From NCBI GenBank assembly GCA_016200005.1, contig JACQFP010000046.1, forward strand, positions 78,743 to 142,742: a stretch of DNA of 64,000 nucleotides. The letters run 5' to 3'. Positions 8,152 through 18,022 of the stretch are shown one piece after another; positions within the stretch are counted from its first letter, which is position 1; every line of letters begins with the position of its first letter. The notes below the pieces were generated by a model. The model worked only from the letters and a program-made list of their open reading frames with translations, had not been told where the DNA came from and did not search any database. The translations under genes were made by a program, and so were the position numbers. This stretch comes from Verrucomicrobiota bacterium (GTDB lineage Bacteria; Verrucomicrobiota; Verrucomicrobiia; Limisphaerales; PALSA-1396).

Positions 8152-10128
8152 ATGAAATCTCGCGCGACCCAACGCTGTACGACCCGGCGGAAGTCCCGGC
8201 GTGCCTGGTCACCGGCCCACGCCTTCATGGTTTTGGGCTTGGTCATTTTCGCGAGCGACGCCCCCGGCCAAACCCAGGAGACCCTGCCGCCGCCCAGCGT
8301 GATGAAGAAGTTGAGCGTGGATGAGTTGATGGACATTGACGTGACCTCGGTTTCCAAGCGGCCGGAAAAATTATCCGGCACGGCTTCCGCCATCCAGGTC
8401 ATCACGCAGGAAGACATTCGTCGTTCCGGCGCGGCGAGTCTTCCCGAAGCCTTGCGGTTGGCGTCGAATCTGGAGGTGGCGCAGGTGGATTCACGGCAGT
8501 GGGCCATCAGCGCGCGCGGATTCAGCAGCACGACCGCCAACAAATTGCTGGTGCTGGTGGATGGGCGCACGGTTTATACGCCGCTGTTCTCGGGCGTGTT
8601 TTGGGACGCGCAGGACACGTTGCTGGAGGACGTTGACCGGATTGAAGTGATCAGCGGACCCGGCGCCACGTTGTGGGGTGCGAATGCGGTGAATGGGGTG
8701 GTCAACATCATCACCAAGTCGGCGAAGGACACGCAAGGATTGCTCGTGCTCGGTGGCGGCGGCACGGAACTGCGCGACTTCGGTGGCATTCGTTACGGCG
8801 GGACCTTGAGCTCCAATCTGTACTATCGGGTCTATGGCAAATATTTTGACCGGGACAGTGCGGTGGTTCCCAGCGGTCGGGATGCGACCAATGATTGGTA
8901 CAAGGGGCAGGGCGGTTTTCGCCTGGATTGGGACGCGACCGAGGCCAACCTGCTCACCTTGCAAGGGGATATTTACGATGGCCGGATCGCGCAGCCGGGG
9001 ACCGCCGGCGACATAGCCGTGGCGGGCGGCAATGTGCTGGGCCGTTGGTCGCACACAGTTTCGGAAGCGTCCGATTTCAAATTGCAATTGTACTACGACC
9101 GGACGCACCGCGATATTCCGGGCACGTTTGCCGAGGACCTGGACACCTACGACCTGGATTTTCAACACCGGTTCCCCATTGGCGAGCGCAATGACATCGT
9201 TTGGGGACTTGGCTACCGGCTGATCGAGGATGACGTCGGCAACACGGCCGCGCTGGCGTTTCTCCCGGCCCGCCTCTCGCGGCAGTGGTTCAGCGGATTT
9301 GTGCAGGATGAAATTGCGTTGGTGAGGGACCGGCTGCACTTGACGCTGGGCACGAAGCTCGAACACAACGATTACACCGGCTTTGAAGTCCAGCCCAGCG
9401 GCCGCCTGGCGTGGAACGTCACCCAACATCAGACCGTGTGGGGCGCCGTTTCACGCGCCGTCCGGACGCCGTCGCGCATTGACAACGATTTTTTTGCGCC
9501 GGGCAACCCGCCTTTCACCTTACTGCAAGGCGGCACTAATTTTGTTTCCGAGGAACTGCTGGCCTACGAGCTGGGCTACCGCATTCAACCGCACCCGCGG
9601 CTTTCCCTGTCGCTGGCGGCTTATTACAACGACTATGACAACCTGCGCAGCGTGGAAAAAGTCAACCCGCCGGCGCCGTTTCCCATCGTGATTGCAAATG
9701 GACAGGAAGGCGAATCCTACGGCGCGGAGTTGACGGCGGAATACCGGGTCACGGACTGGTGGCGGTTGCGGGCGGGCTATACCGAGTTGCGAATTCATGT
9801 GCGGGCCAAGCCCGGCAGCACGGACACCAGCAACGGCAGCGGTGAATCGCATGACCCGAATCACCAGGTCACCGTGCGCTCGTCGTGGGATTTGCCCGGG
9901 CATTTGGAGTTCGACGCGGGTTTTCGTTACGTGTCGCAGATTGAGAATCAGAAGGTCCCGGCGTATGAGGAGTTGGAAGCGCGCCTGGCCTGGCGACCGA
10001 TTCCCAAGCTGGAATTGTCCATCGTCGGCCAGAACCTTTTGCACAATCATCATCCTGAGTTTGGCGCCCTGGCGTCGCGCCAGGAGATCGAACGCAGCGT
10101 TTACGGAAAGGTGACATGGCGATTTTGA
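8152..10128 (+). CDS. TonB-dependent outer-membrane receptor
   Basis: The ATG at 8152 (AGGA at 8144) gives 658 residues with a basic N-terminus and a hydrophobic signal segment ending near 'DAPGQTQ'. The plug domain follows: 'LSGTASAIQVITQEDIRRSG', 'SARGFSSTTANKLLVLVDGR', 'DVDRIEVISGPGATLWGANA' and 'VNGVVNIITK', then a 22-strand-type barrel ending in '[10 protein letters not shown]' with the expected terminal Phe. Before the plug lies 'LSVDELMDIDVTSVSKRPEK', common to receptors lacking an STN signalling domain. The ligand is unknown. It overlaps the YfiR-like gene by 13 bases and heads a probable five-gene signalling operon. Confidence 0.93.
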   Translation: MKSRATQRCTTRRKSRRAWSPAHAFMVLGLVIFASDAPGQTQETLPPPSVMKKLSVDELMDIDVTSVSKRPEKLSGTASAIQVITQEDIRRSGAASLPEALRLASNLEVAQVDSRQWAISARGFSSTTANKLLVLVDGRTVYTPLFSGVFWDAQDTLLEDVDRIEVISGPGATLWGANAVNGVVNIITKSAKDTQGLLVLGGGGTELRDFGGIRYGGTLSSNLYYRVYGKYFDRDSAVVPSGRDATNDWYKGQGGFRLDWDATEANLLTLQGDIYDGRIAQPGTAGDIAVAGGNVLGRWSHTVSEASDFKLQLYYDRTHRDIPGTFAEDLDTYDLDFQHRFPIGERNDIVWGLGYRLIEDDVGNTAALAFLPARLSRQWFSGFVQDEIALVRDRLHLTLGTKLEHNDYTGFEVQPSGRLAWNVTQHQTVWGAVSRAVRTPSRIDNDFFAPGNPPFTLLQGGTNFVSEELLAYELGYRIQPHPRLSLSLAAYYNDYDNLRSVEKVNPPAPFPIVIANGQEGESYGAELTAEYRVTDWWRLRAGYTELRIHVRAKPGSTDTSNGSGESHDPNHQVTVRSSWDLPGHLEFDAGFRYVSQIENQKVPAYEELEARLAWRPIPKLELSIVGQNLLHNHHPEFGALASRQEIERSVYGKVTWRF

Positions 10129-10715
10129 AGGTAGCAACATGCCGACGCGCAATCCGGCGCCTGAAGGGCTGGTCTTGGATCTGGCTTGTGATATTCACCG
10201 GGCTGATCTTGGGCGGGTTGAATCTGACCGCGCAGACAGACATCTCCAAGGAATACAAAGTCAAAGCCGCGTTTCTGTATAACTTTTCCCAGTTCGTGGA
10301 CTGGCCGGCGGAAGCCTTTCCCGAAGTGCGCGCGCCGCTGGTCATCGGCGTGCTTGGGGAAGACCCGTTTGGCGCCTATCTGGACGAGATTGTGCGCGGC
10401 GAAAAAGTGAACAACCACCCCTTGGTCGTCCAACGGTATCGGCGCGTCGAGGAAATCAAGACCTGCCACATTCTCTACGTCAGCCAGTCGGAAACCAACC
10501 AGTTGGAGCAGATTTTCACGAGCTTGAAAGGCCGCAATATTCTCATGGTGGGGGACGTCGATGGTTTTACCCTGCGCGGCGGCATGATCCGATTCGTCAC
10601 GGAAAAAAACAAAATCCGGTTTCGGATCAATGTCGAGGCCGCCAAAGCCGCCAAGCTGACGATCAGTTCCAAACTGTTAAGGCCGGCGGAGATTGTCGCT
10701 CCCGGAAAGGATTGA
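10116..10715 (+). CDS. YfiR-like periplasmic protein (DUF4154)
   Basis: The product of 199 residues has a membrane/signal segment at about 19-38, followed by '[20 protein letters not shown]', the hallmark opening of the YfiR/DUF4154 family, and '[17 protein letters not shown]'. The end matches the family too ('[20 protein letters not shown]'). In Pseudomonas YfiR is a periplasmic repressor of a membrane diguanylate cyclase. Here the next gene encodes a histidine kinase with a periplasmic sensor loop, so YfiR may restrain that kinase; this is inference from gene order. AAGGTG lies a few bases before the ATG. Confidence 0.9.
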   Translation: MAILKVATCRRAIRRLKGWSWIWLVIFTGLILGGLNLTAQTDISKEYKVKAAFLYNFSQFVDWPAEAFPEVRAPLVIGVLGEDPFGAYLDEIVRGEKVNNHPLVVQRYRRVEEIKTCHILYVSQSETNQLEQIFTSLKGRNILMVGDVDGFTLRGGMIRFVTEKNKIRFRINVEAAKAAKLTISSKLLRPAEIVAPGKD

Positions 10716-10717
10716 CC

Positions 10718-12256
10718 ATGTTGCTCCAAGACATGCCGATTCGGCGCAAGCTCATGCTGATCATTTTGCTGACCAGCGTGGCGGTCTTGCTGTTGATGCG
10801 CTCGGTGTTCTTCGTTTACGAATTTCTGACGTTCCGGCAGACGACGCTCCGGCAACTTTCCACAGTTGGAGAAGTCATCGCCGCCAACAGCACCGCTGCG
10901 CTCGCCTTCGACAACCAGGACGATGCGAAGGAAATCCTGGCGGCGCTCAAGGCGGAACGCCACATTGTGGCCGCCGCTCTGTACGACCAGGAGGGAAAAC
11001 TCTTTTCGAAATATCCCGCTGACTTGCCTGCCAGCGCCTTTCCCCGCGCGCCGGGAAGGGAAGGGTATGGGTTCGCACACTCGTCGCTGGCCGGCTTTCA
11101 GTCGGTGGTGCAGGGCGACAACCGGCGTTTGGGCACGCTCTACCTGCAACTGGACACGGGCGCCATCATGCACCAGTGGTTCCGCAATTCCATTGGGATC
11201 GCCGTCGCCGTGATCGCCATCACCATCATCGTCGCCTACCTGATTTCCGAAGTGCTCCAAAAACGAATCTCTCAGCCCATCCTGTCCCTGGCGGAAACCG
11301 CCCGGGCCATCTCCGATCATCGCGATTATTCGGTTCGGGCCAAAAAACTGGGCGCGGACGAATTGGGGCTGCTCACGGATGCGTTCAACCAGATGCTCGC
11401 GCAAATCCAGGCGCAAAACCTCGCCTTGCGCGACAGTGAGGCCCGCCTGCGCAGCGCTTTGCAAACAGCGCAAGACGCCGAGGAAGAGGTGCGCCAATCC
11501 AACCTCGAACTGGAGACCCGGGTGGCCCAGCGCACCGCGCAACTGGAAACCGCCAACAAGGAGCTGGAGGCCTTTTCCTATTCCGTGTCGCACGACTTGC
11601 GCGCGCCGCTGCGCCACATCAGTGGCTTCATCACCCTGTTGCAGAAGCGGGTTGAAGGGACGCTGGATGGCAAGAGCCAGGAATATTTCAAGACCATTTC
11701 CGAGTCGTCCAAGCGGATGAATTGCCTGATCGACGACCTGCTGTCCTTTTCCCGAATGGGGCGCGCGGAATGTCGCGCGGCCCCCGTCAACCTCGATCAA
11801 TTGGTCCAGGATACGATCAACAGTTTGCGGCCCGAAACTGAAGGACGCGACATCGTTTGGAAGATCAGGCCGCTCCCCACGGTGCAGGCGGACCTTGCCC
11901 TCCTGCGCCAGGCGATGGCCAATCTGATTTCCAACGCGCTCAAATACACCCGGACCCGCCCCCGTGCCGAGATTGAAATCGGCGCCCAGTCCGACGCCAA
12001 GGAAAATGTCTTGTTCATTCGCGATAACGGGGTCGGTTTTGACATGCAATATGCGCACAAACTGTTTGGGGTGTTTCAACGCCTTCATCGAGCCGAAGAG
12101 TTTGAAGGCACAGGCATTGGCCTGGCCAACGTGCACCGGATCATCCTGCGGCACGGCGGGCGCACCTGGGCCGAAGGCAAAGAGGGCGCCGGCGCCACGT
12201 TTTATTTTTCCCTCCCCCGGCAGCCGGGTTTAACCAGCGAAGCCCGCAACCAATGA
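10718..12256 (+). CDS. Membrane sensor histidine kinase (CHASE8-HAMP-HisKA-HATPase)
   Basis: The ATG at 10718 has GGAAAGGA seven bases upstream; a TTG at 10712 overlapping the previous stop is possible. In order: membrane segment at about 11-31; a periplasmic loop with '[20 protein letters not shown]', the CHASE8 pattern; second segment at about 158-178; HAMP; a coiled coil; HisKA with '[16 protein letters not shown]', phospho-acceptor His292; and HATPase with '[11 protein letters not shown]' and '[18 protein letters not shown]'. CHASE8 kinases and cyclases are commonly encoded with YfiR proteins. The response regulator next door is the likely phosphate acceptor. Confidence 0.93.
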   Translation: MLLQDMPIRRKLMLIILLTSVAVLLLMRSVFFVYEFLTFRQTTLRQLSTVGEVIAANSTAALAFDNQDDAKEILAALKAERHIVAAALYDQEGKLFSKYPADLPASAFPRAPGREGYGFAHSSLAGFQSVVQGDNRRLGTLYLQLDTGAIMHQWFRNSIGIAVAVIAITIIVAYLISEVLQKRISQPILSLAETARAISDHRDYSVRAKKLGADELGLLTDAFNQMLAQIQAQNLALRDSEARLRSALQTAQDAEEEVRQSNLELETRVAQRTAQLETANKELEAFSYSVSHDLRAPLRHISGFITLLQKRVEGTLDGKSQEYFKTISESSKRMNCLIDDLLSFSRMGRAECRAAPVNLDQLVQDTINSLRPETEGRDIVWKIRPLPTVQADLALLRQAMANLISNALKYTRTRPRAEIEIGAQSDAKENVLFIRDNGVGFDMQYAHKLFGVFQRLHRAEEFEGTGIGLANVHRIILRHGGRTWAEGKEGAGATFYFSLPRQPGLTSEARNQ

Positions 12257-12732
12257 CCCGCAACCAGCCATCCACCATGAATTCACTCAAACGCATTCTC
12301 CTGGTCGAGGACAGCAAGGAAGACATCGAACTCACGCTGACCGCCTTGGAGGAGCACCATCTGGCCAACGCGGTCGTCGTGGCTCACGACGGCGGTCTCG
12401 CGCTGGACTATTTGAAGCGGCGCGGAAAATTCAGCGGCCGGACCCAGGGCGAACCCGCCGTCGTGTTTCTGGACCTGAAACTGCCCAAAGTGGATGGCCT
12501 GGAAGTGCTCCGCCAGATGAAGGCGGACGAACACCTGCGCCTCATCCCCGTGGTCGTCCTCACTTCCTCGCGCGAAGAACAGGACCTGGCCAGAGGGTAT
12601 CAGCTCGGCGCCAATGCCTACGTCGTCAAGCCGATTGATTTCGAAGTGTTCATCCAGACGATCAAAGAATTGGGTCGCTTCTGGGCCTTGCTCAACGAGC
12701 CACCGCCGGGCAGCCTGCGACAAGTCGAGTGA
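12253..12732 (+). CDS. Single-domain response regulator (Rcp1-like)
   Basis: The ATG overlaps the kinase stop (ATGA at 12253); a second ATG at 12277 fits the domain start equally well. The protein is a lone receiver of about 159 residues with '[20 protein letters not shown]' (acidic pair), phospho-acceptor Asp74 in '[17 protein letters not shown]', the switch Thr/Ser in '[13 protein letters not shown]' and the Lys in '[11 protein letters not shown]'. There is no DNA-binding or enzymatic output, as in phytochrome-partner Rcp1 proteins. It probably passes phosphate between the upstream kinase and another partner. Confidence 0.93.
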   Translation: MTRNQPSTMNSLKRILLVEDSKEDIELTLTALEEHHLANAVVVAHDGGLALDYLKRRGKFSGRTQGEPAVVFLDLKLPKVDGLEVLRQMKADEHLRLIPVVVLTSSREEQDLARGYQLGANAYVVKPIDFEVFIQTIKELGRFWALLNEPPPGSLRQVE

Positions 12733-12772
12733 GACTTGCGCTCAGGAAATAAGCAGCCGGCGACGGAATGAT

Positions 12773-15700
12773 ATGAAGCAGACATTAAAGATTCTTCATT
12801 TGGAAGACAACGCAGTGGATGCTGCGCTGGCGCAGGAGATGTTGGACGAAGCCGGTGTGGCTTGTGAGGTGAAGCGGATTCAGACGCGGGAAGGTTTTCA
12901 CGCCGCGCTGGAGCAGGGCGACTTTGACTTGGTCATTTCGGATTTCGCGCTACCCAACTTCGACGGATTATCGGCTTTAAAACTGGTTCAGCAAAAGTAC
13001 CCCGGGAAACCATTCCTCTTCCTTTCCGGCACGATGGGCGAAGAAGCGGCAGTGGAATCGTTGAAACAGGGCGCCACCGATTATGTGCTCAAAGATCGCT
13101 TGCCGCGTTTGGCTGCGTCGGTGCAACGAGCGGTGCAAGAGGCGGCGGAACGGACCGAGCGCCAGCGAGCGGAGGAGGCGTTGCGGCAATCGGAGGAGCG
13201 CTTCGCCAAGGCCTTTCGCGCGCTCTCTGTGGGTCTCAGCCTTGCCCGGCTGTCCGACGGGTGCTTCCTCGAAGTCAATGACGCTTTCCTGCGGTTGTTT
13301 GGTTTTCAGCGGGAAGAAGTGCTGGGCCACACCGCCTTGGAATTGGGCCTGTGGCCGAATTCCCATCGGCGACAGGAATTGACCGCGCGGCTGCAGGCAG
13401 AGGGTTCATTGAAGAACGTGGAGGCAAAGGCCCGCAAGAAATCGGGGAAGTTGGGCGACATGCTCATGTCCATGGAGCTGGTCGAGATGGCGGGAGATCA
13501 ATGTATTCTGGCGTTGTTTGAGGACATCACCGAGCGCAAGCGCGCGGAGGAAGCGCTGGCCACGGAGACGGTTCGCTACAAAACCCTCATGGAACTTTCT
13601 GGCGATTCGATTCACGTGCTGGATGCGAACGGTGATCTGGTGGAAGCCAACGCCGCATTTTACCGCGGACTGGGCTACACCGCCGAGGACATGAAGGGCC
13701 TGAACGTGGCGGACTGGGAGGCCCGCTTCACGCGCGAAGAACTGCAGGATCGATTGCGCGAGTTGGTAAAGGGCAGCGCCGCGTTTGAATCGCAGCACCG
13801 ACGCAAGGACGGCACGCTCTTCGACGTGGAGGTCGGGGTGACGGGTGTCCGGCTGGAAGGGAAACCATTGTTGTTCTGCATCAGCCGCGACATTACCGGG
13901 CGGAAGCAGGCGGAACGGGCCGTGCGCGCGAGCCAGCAACGCATGGAGCTCTTGCTGCAATCCACCGGCGAAGGCATCTACGGCATGGACGGGGAAGGCC
14001 GGTGCACGCTCATCAACCGCGCCGGCGCGGCAATGTTCGGCTGGAAACCCGACGCCATGCTGGGCCAGAAAATCCACGCGCTGATGCATCACCACAAGGC
14101 GGACGGCTCGCCTTATCCGGCGGAGGACTGCGCCATCATTCGCGCATTTCAGAAAGGTGAAAGCGTGCGCGTGAGCACGGAGGTTTTCTGGCGCCAGGAT
14201 GGCTCGTCGTTTCCGGTGGAATACGCCTCGTTCCCGATTTTTGACGACGGAAAAATCACCGGCACGGTGGTCAGTTTCGCGGACATCACCGAGCGCAAGC
14301 GGGCCGAACAACGGCTGGCCACGCACCATGCCGTCACGCGCATTCTCGCGGAATCGCCTACGCTGGCCGAAGCCGCCAATAAAATCCTGCACACCATCTG
14401 CCAGAACCTGCAGTGGGACTTGGGCGGACTCTGGGCCGTGGACCGCCCGGCCAAAGTGCTGCGTTGCGTGGAACTGTGGCATCCACCTTCGACCGAATTT
14501 GAAGAGTTCGTCGCGTTGACTCGCAAGACAGTATTGGCGCCGGGCGAATGTCTGCCGGGCCGCGTTTGGGCGGGTGGCCGGTCCGCCTGGATTTCGGATA
14601 TAACCAAAGAAACCAATTTCCCCCGACGGTTCGTGGCGGAACGGTTGAATTTGCGCGGCGCGATTGGTTTTCCCATCCGGCGGCGGGACGAAGTCATCGG
14701 CGTGATCGATTTGTTCAGCGGCCAGACCCGCGAGCCGGATGCCGAAATACTGGCGATGTTCGCGACCATCGGCAGCCAGATCGGGCAATTCATCGAGCGC
14801 AAAGAGGTCGAAGACAAATTCCGGCAGTCGCAAAAGATGGAGGCCATCGGGCAACTGGCCGGTGGCGTGGCGCACGACTTTAACAACATCCTCACCATCA
14901 TCCAGGGCTACACGCAGATGTTGTTGGAGGAAAAAGAATTTGCCGGCGAGACGAAGGAACAGTTGCAAGAGGTGCTCACCGCGGCGCAACGGGCTGCCAA
15001 TCTGACGCGCCAGTTGCTGACCTTCAGCCGTAAACAGGTCATGCAGTCCCGTACGCTGAGTCTGAACGAGGTGATCGAAAATCTGAGCAAGATGCTCCGG
15101 CGCATTATCGGCGAGGACGTGCGCTTTCAGACGGAACTGGCGCCGCAGTTGCCGACCCTCCAGGCCGATGCCGGGATGTTGGAACAGGTGCTGATGAATC
15201 TCTCGGTCAATGCGCGCGACGCCATGCGCAAAGGCGGCCAGTTGACCCTCGCTACGGAGTTGTTCCTCGCGGACAGCGCCTACGTGCGCCAGCGGCCCGA
15301 GGCGCGCGAAGGAGAATTCGTCTGCCTGTCGGTACGGGACACCGGTTGCGGGATGCCGCCTGAAATCTTGGAGCACATCTTCGAACCGTTCTTCACCACC
15401 AAAGCCGTGGGCGAAGGGACCGGCCTCGGTCTGGCGACGGTGTTCGGGATAGTGCAACAGCACCGAGGTTGGATCGAAGTGAGCAGCCAGTCCGGTCGCG
15501 GCAGCACCTTCAAGGTCTTCCTGCCGACGGCCAAAGCGGAGATCGCGTTGGAAGAACCAGTCATTGCGCCGAAGGAACTGGAGGGCACGGAAACCATCCT
15601 GCTGGTGGAAGATGAGGTGGCGTTGCGCGGCTTGACCAAAAAGGTATTGGAACGGCGCGGCTATCAGGTTCTGGAGGCCGCTTCGGGGATCGCGGCGCTG

Positions 15701-15964
15701 GCGGTGTGGGACCAGCACCGGGCGCAGATTGATCTGTTGTTGACCGACCTGGTGATGCCGGGGGGCTTGAACGGACGTGAACTGGCGCAAAAGTTGACGG
15801 CGCAAAAACCCGCGTTGCGTGTGCTCTACACCAGCGGCTACAGCGAGAAACCGGGTGACACCGAGTTTTTGCTGAAGGCGGGCCGGCATTTTCTGCACAA
15901 GCCTTATCATCCGGACAAACTCCTCCAAGCCATCCGTAGTTGTCTGGATGAAGCTCGGACGTAA
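12773..15964 (+). CDS. Soluble hybrid histidine kinase (REC-PAS-PAS-PAS-GAF-HisKA-HATPase-REC)
   Basis: The product is 1063 residues long from the ATG at 12773. In order I see a receiver (Asp57 in 'LVISDFALPNFDG'), three PAS domains each closed by a PAC-like 'ITERKRAE' or 'ITGRKQAE' motif, a GAF domain (about residues 520-680), HisKA with 'LAGGVAHDFNNILTII' (His701), HATPase with 'GTGLGLATVFGIVQQH' and a C-terminal receiver (Asp992 in 'LLLTDLVMPGG'). No membrane segment is visible. Forty bases separate it from the response regulator, so it is likely in the same operon. The layout suggests a phosphorelay with input through the N-terminal receiver. Confidence 0.93.
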   Translation: MKQTLKILHLEDNAVDAALAQEMLDEAGVACEVKRIQTREGFHAALEQGDFDLVISDFALPNFDGLSALKLVQQKYPGKPFLFLSGTMGEEAAVESLKQGATDYVLKDRLPRLAASVQRAVQEAAERTERQRAEEALRQSEERFAKAFRALSVGLSLARLSDGCFLEVNDAFLRLFGFQREEVLGHTALELGLWPNSHRRQELTARLQAEGSLKNVEAKARKKSGKLGDMLMSMELVEMAGDQCILALFEDITERKRAEEALATETVRYKTLMELSGDSIHVLDANGDLVEANAAFYRGLGYTAEDMKGLNVADWEARFTREELQDRLRELVKGSAAFESQHRRKDGTLFDVEVGVTGVRLEGKPLLFCISRDITGRKQAERAVRASQQRMELLLQSTGEGIYGMDGEGRCTLINRAGAAMFGWKPDAMLGQKIHALMHHHKADGSPYPAEDCAIIRAFQKGESVRVSTEVFWRQDGSSFPVEYASFPIFDDGKITGTVVSFADITERKRAEQRLATHHAVTRILAESPTLAEAANKILHTICQNLQWDLGGLWAVDRPAKVLRCVELWHPPSTEFEEFVALTRKTVLAPGECLPGRVWAGGRSAWISDITKETNFPRRFVAERLNLRGAIGFPIRRRDEVIGVIDLFSGQTREPDAEILAMFATIGSQIGQFIERKEVEDKFRQSQKMEAIGQLAGGVAHDFNNILTIIQGYTQMLLEEKEFAGETKEQLQEVLTAAQRAANLTRQLLTFSRKQVMQSRTLSLNEVIENLSKMLRRIIGEDVRFQTELAPQLPTLQADAGMLEQVLMNLSVNARDAMRKGGQLTLATELFLADSAYVRQRPEAREGEFVCLSVRDTGCGMPPEILEHIFEPFFTTKAVGEGTGLGLATVFGIVQQHRGWIEVSSQSGRGSTFKVFLPTAKAEIALEEPVIAPKELEGTETILLVEDEVALRGLTKKVLERRGYQVLEAASGIAALAVWDQHRAQIDLLLTDLVMPGGLNGRELAQKLTAQKPALRVLYTSGYSEKPGDTEFLLKAGRHFLHKPYHPDKLLQAIRSCLDEART

Positions 15965-16481
15965 CTCATGTCCTGAACATCCAATCGACCGCGCCGCTCA
16001 CCCCGGCCCTCTCTGAGATCGGCGCGAGTCCTGCCGCGCGGCGATGCCTGCTCCGGTCTATGCGTGCCCCGCGCAGGAATCACGTCCGTCTTTTTGACAA
16101 CGATTTCAAGGTTTGTCCCGATTGCTTGTAGGAGAATCCTCGCCGGACGTGTCAGACAATTACCGACACGTTGTAGGACAAAGGCGGAGGCGCGTCTCCG
16201 TACTGGAAGGGAGGGCCGCCTCCGTTCCTTTCGAAAAAAGTGCGGCCCGAATTCGCGCTGAAACTCCCGACCCCGTTTTTTTGCAATGCCGAGGGCAGGA
16301 AGAACACGGACTTCATTGTCGCGCGCACTCACTCGTTCAGAAATGCACCGGCGAAAAAGTTTCCACCGCGGTGTAGGACAACTTCGCTCCGTCGCGCATC
16401 CACCGCTGTGCGCAGTGCCGGTAAAATTCCGGTGGCACCTCCGCTGCTCAGCGTCCTCACGTGATTCGAAATTTTATTTTT
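15965..16481. other. Intergenic region, no gene seen
   Basis: In this 517-base gap I see no convincing reading frame. A short dyad CGTGTC...GACACG (about 16149-16172) is followed by GTTGTAGGACAA, and a similar GTGTAGGACAA string recurs near 16371. The promoter of the fibronectin-type gene should be here. Confidence 0.45.
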
Positions 16482-17339
16482 ATGGATGCAGCCCAGAGCA
16501 AAGCGAAAGTCTTCTCTCACAAACTTCCCGGGATGGTCGCCGGACTGTTTCTCTGGACGCTTACGGTCAGCGGTGCGGGCGTCACGCTGGAATGGGGACC
16601 CAGTCCGGACCCCTACGTGGCCGGCTACGCGCTCTACTATGGCACTGCGAGCGGCAACTATTCCCAACGCCTCGACGTCGGTAACCAAACCACGGCCACC
16701 GTCACAAACCTGACTCCGGGGGAGCGATATTATTTTGTGGTGACGGCCTACAACATTTTGGGCCTGGAAAGCGAGCCCTCAAACGAAGTTGCGTACGACG
16801 TGCCTGCCACCGTGCCAACGAACGAACCGCCAAGGGTGATTGCCGGGCCGGATCAGACCGTGTTTGGTCCGGCCACGGCCAATTTGCAGGGCACTGTGAC
16901 TGACGACGGATTGCCGATTATTCCGGGTTCCGTCGCCACGACGTGGTTTGTGCTCAGTGGCCCGGGCACAGTGACCTTTGCCAATAGCAACGCCGTCGCC
17001 ACGACCGCCACCTTTTCTACCCCGGGGGCTTATGTGGTATGCCTCAAGGCCTTTGATGGCGAGTTGATTTCCACCAACGACCTGACTGTGACCGTCTTGG
17101 CCAGCTCGGACCCGGCACCGTTCATTTCGAGCTTCAACGTCACCGCGCAAGGTGCAGCACTGGCATGGACGAGCCTGCCGGGCCGGCTGTACCGCGTGGT
17201 TTACAAGGATGATCTCAAAGCTGCCCAGTGGAGCGTGGCTTCGCCGGACTTAAGCTCCACGGGCAGCTCGATGAATTGGGTGGATGCGAGCGCCGTCCCG
17301 AGCGGTCAACGATTTTATTCGGTGGTTCTGCTGCCTTAG
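16482..17339 (+). CDS. Secreted fibronectin type III / PKD-like domain protein
   Basis: The ATG at 16482 gives 285 residues with a signal peptide ending near 'TVSGAGVTLEW'. A fibronectin type III domain follows ('SPDPYVAGYALYYGTASGNY', 'LTPGERYYFVVTAYN'), then a PKD/Ig-like beta domain ('GPDQTVFGPATANLQGTV'), then a terminal beta domain with 'LPGRLYRVVYKDDLKAAQW' and 'SGQRFYSVVLLP'. Related terminal domains occur in the proteins at 29633 and 48951. No catalytic motif is seen. It is most likely an extracellular or surface adhesion or scaffold protein. Confidence 0.75.
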   Translation: MDAAQSKAKVFSHKLPGMVAGLFLWTLTVSGAGVTLEWGPSPDPYVAGYALYYGTASGNYSQRLDVGNQTTATVTNLTPGERYYFVVTAYNILGLESEPSNEVAYDVPATVPTNEPPRVIAGPDQTVFGPATANLQGTVTDDGLPIIPGSVATTWFVLSGPGTVTFANSNAVATTATFSTPGAYVVCLKAFDGELISTNDLTVTVLASSDPAPFISSFNVTAQGAALAWTSLPGRLYRVVYKDDLKAAQWSVASPDLSSTGSSMNWVDASAVPSGQRFYSVVLLP

Positions 17340-17340
17340 A

Positions 17341-17640
17341 GCGGTTGCCAAAATAAATTTCCGAATAGAAACACCCGGACCCCTCACCCGGTTTTCGACC
17401 ACCCTCCCCATGAACCCTGTAGCGCAGTGTCCGTCCCGGCTGCGAGTTGCGGCAGCGTCCCGCTGTCAGCGCGAACGCCCGGCGGGACGCCTGGCCAACT
17501 CGCAGGCCAAGACGCCCGCGCTACGTCGTCGCCCGTCTGGTTCAGGGGTTTAATGCGCGATATTTCCTTTCGTGGAATTCTCTCACCATCCGATGGGGAA
17601 GAGGGACGGGGTGAGGGGCAATTCGGAAACTAATTCAGGC
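17341..17640. repeat. Nested palindromic element
   Basis: The left part (17344-17409: GCCAAAATAAATTTCCGA ... CCCCTCACCCGG ... CCACCCTCCCC) and right part (17568-17640: TCACCATCCGATGGGGAAGA ... GGGGTGAGGGG ... CGGAAACTAATTCAGGC) are inverted relatives of the single element at 1323-1410. Between them lies a second inverted repeat built on CTGCGAGTTG / CAACTCGCAG and GCGTCCCGC / GCGGGACGC (about 17420-17525). This looks like one palindrome inserted into another. Confidence 0.65.
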
Positions 17641-17714
17641 AGACAGTATGGACGGTGGGAGCACGGTTGGCGGCAACCTTGCCTGCCTCTCGCACTGCTC
17701 CAGGTTCCGGTGAA

Positions 17715-17850
17715 ATCGAAGTTCGAAACTCGAAGGTCGAAACCCGAAATAAATTCGAAGCCCGAACGTCGTCACGCTCAAAGGCATGGTGTGGCTTGGG
17801 ATTTCGGACTTCGGAACGCTTTCGGGATTCGGCTCCCGGAATTCGGACTT
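17715..17850. repeat. Heptamer array with inverted partner
   Basis: From 17721 the sequence runs in seven-base units ending in CGAA: GTTCGAA, ACTCGAA, GGTCGAA, ACCCGAA, then an 11-base unit and GCCCGAA to 17766. About 30 bases later, at roughly 17795-17850, units with the complementary TTCG core follow (GACTTCG, GGATTCG, GAATTCG). The two arms could pair loosely. Confidence 0.7.
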
Positions 17851-18022
17851 GCCCTTGATCCGCCGCTGACGCGAATGCTTGGGGCAACCCTGGCGGCTCA
17901 ACCGCCCACTTTTCGTGCGTGACATTCTCGATGGCATCTTCTAACTTACTTCCGTATGCGTTCGCTGAACTGATACCTCTCCTGCCCCGAGCACGAACTG
18001 TCTCCATTCTCCTCCCGCTTCT

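Larger units (their letters stand above)
17340..18022. other. Intergenic region made largely of repeats
   Basis: These 683 bases between the fibronectin-type gene and the epimerase gene contain a nested palindromic element (17341-17640) and then an inverted pair of heptamer arrays (17715-17850). I see no gene. Confidence 0.65.

Noticed and set aside
10475..12154. 559-residue open frame on the minus strand
   Set aside because: It is antisense to the YfiR-like and CHASE8 kinase genes, with no coding signature.
13406..15928. 840-residue open frame on the minus strand
   Set aside because: It is antisense to the hybrid kinase. High GC at third codon positions leaves the opposite frame open; the translation has no recognisable motif.
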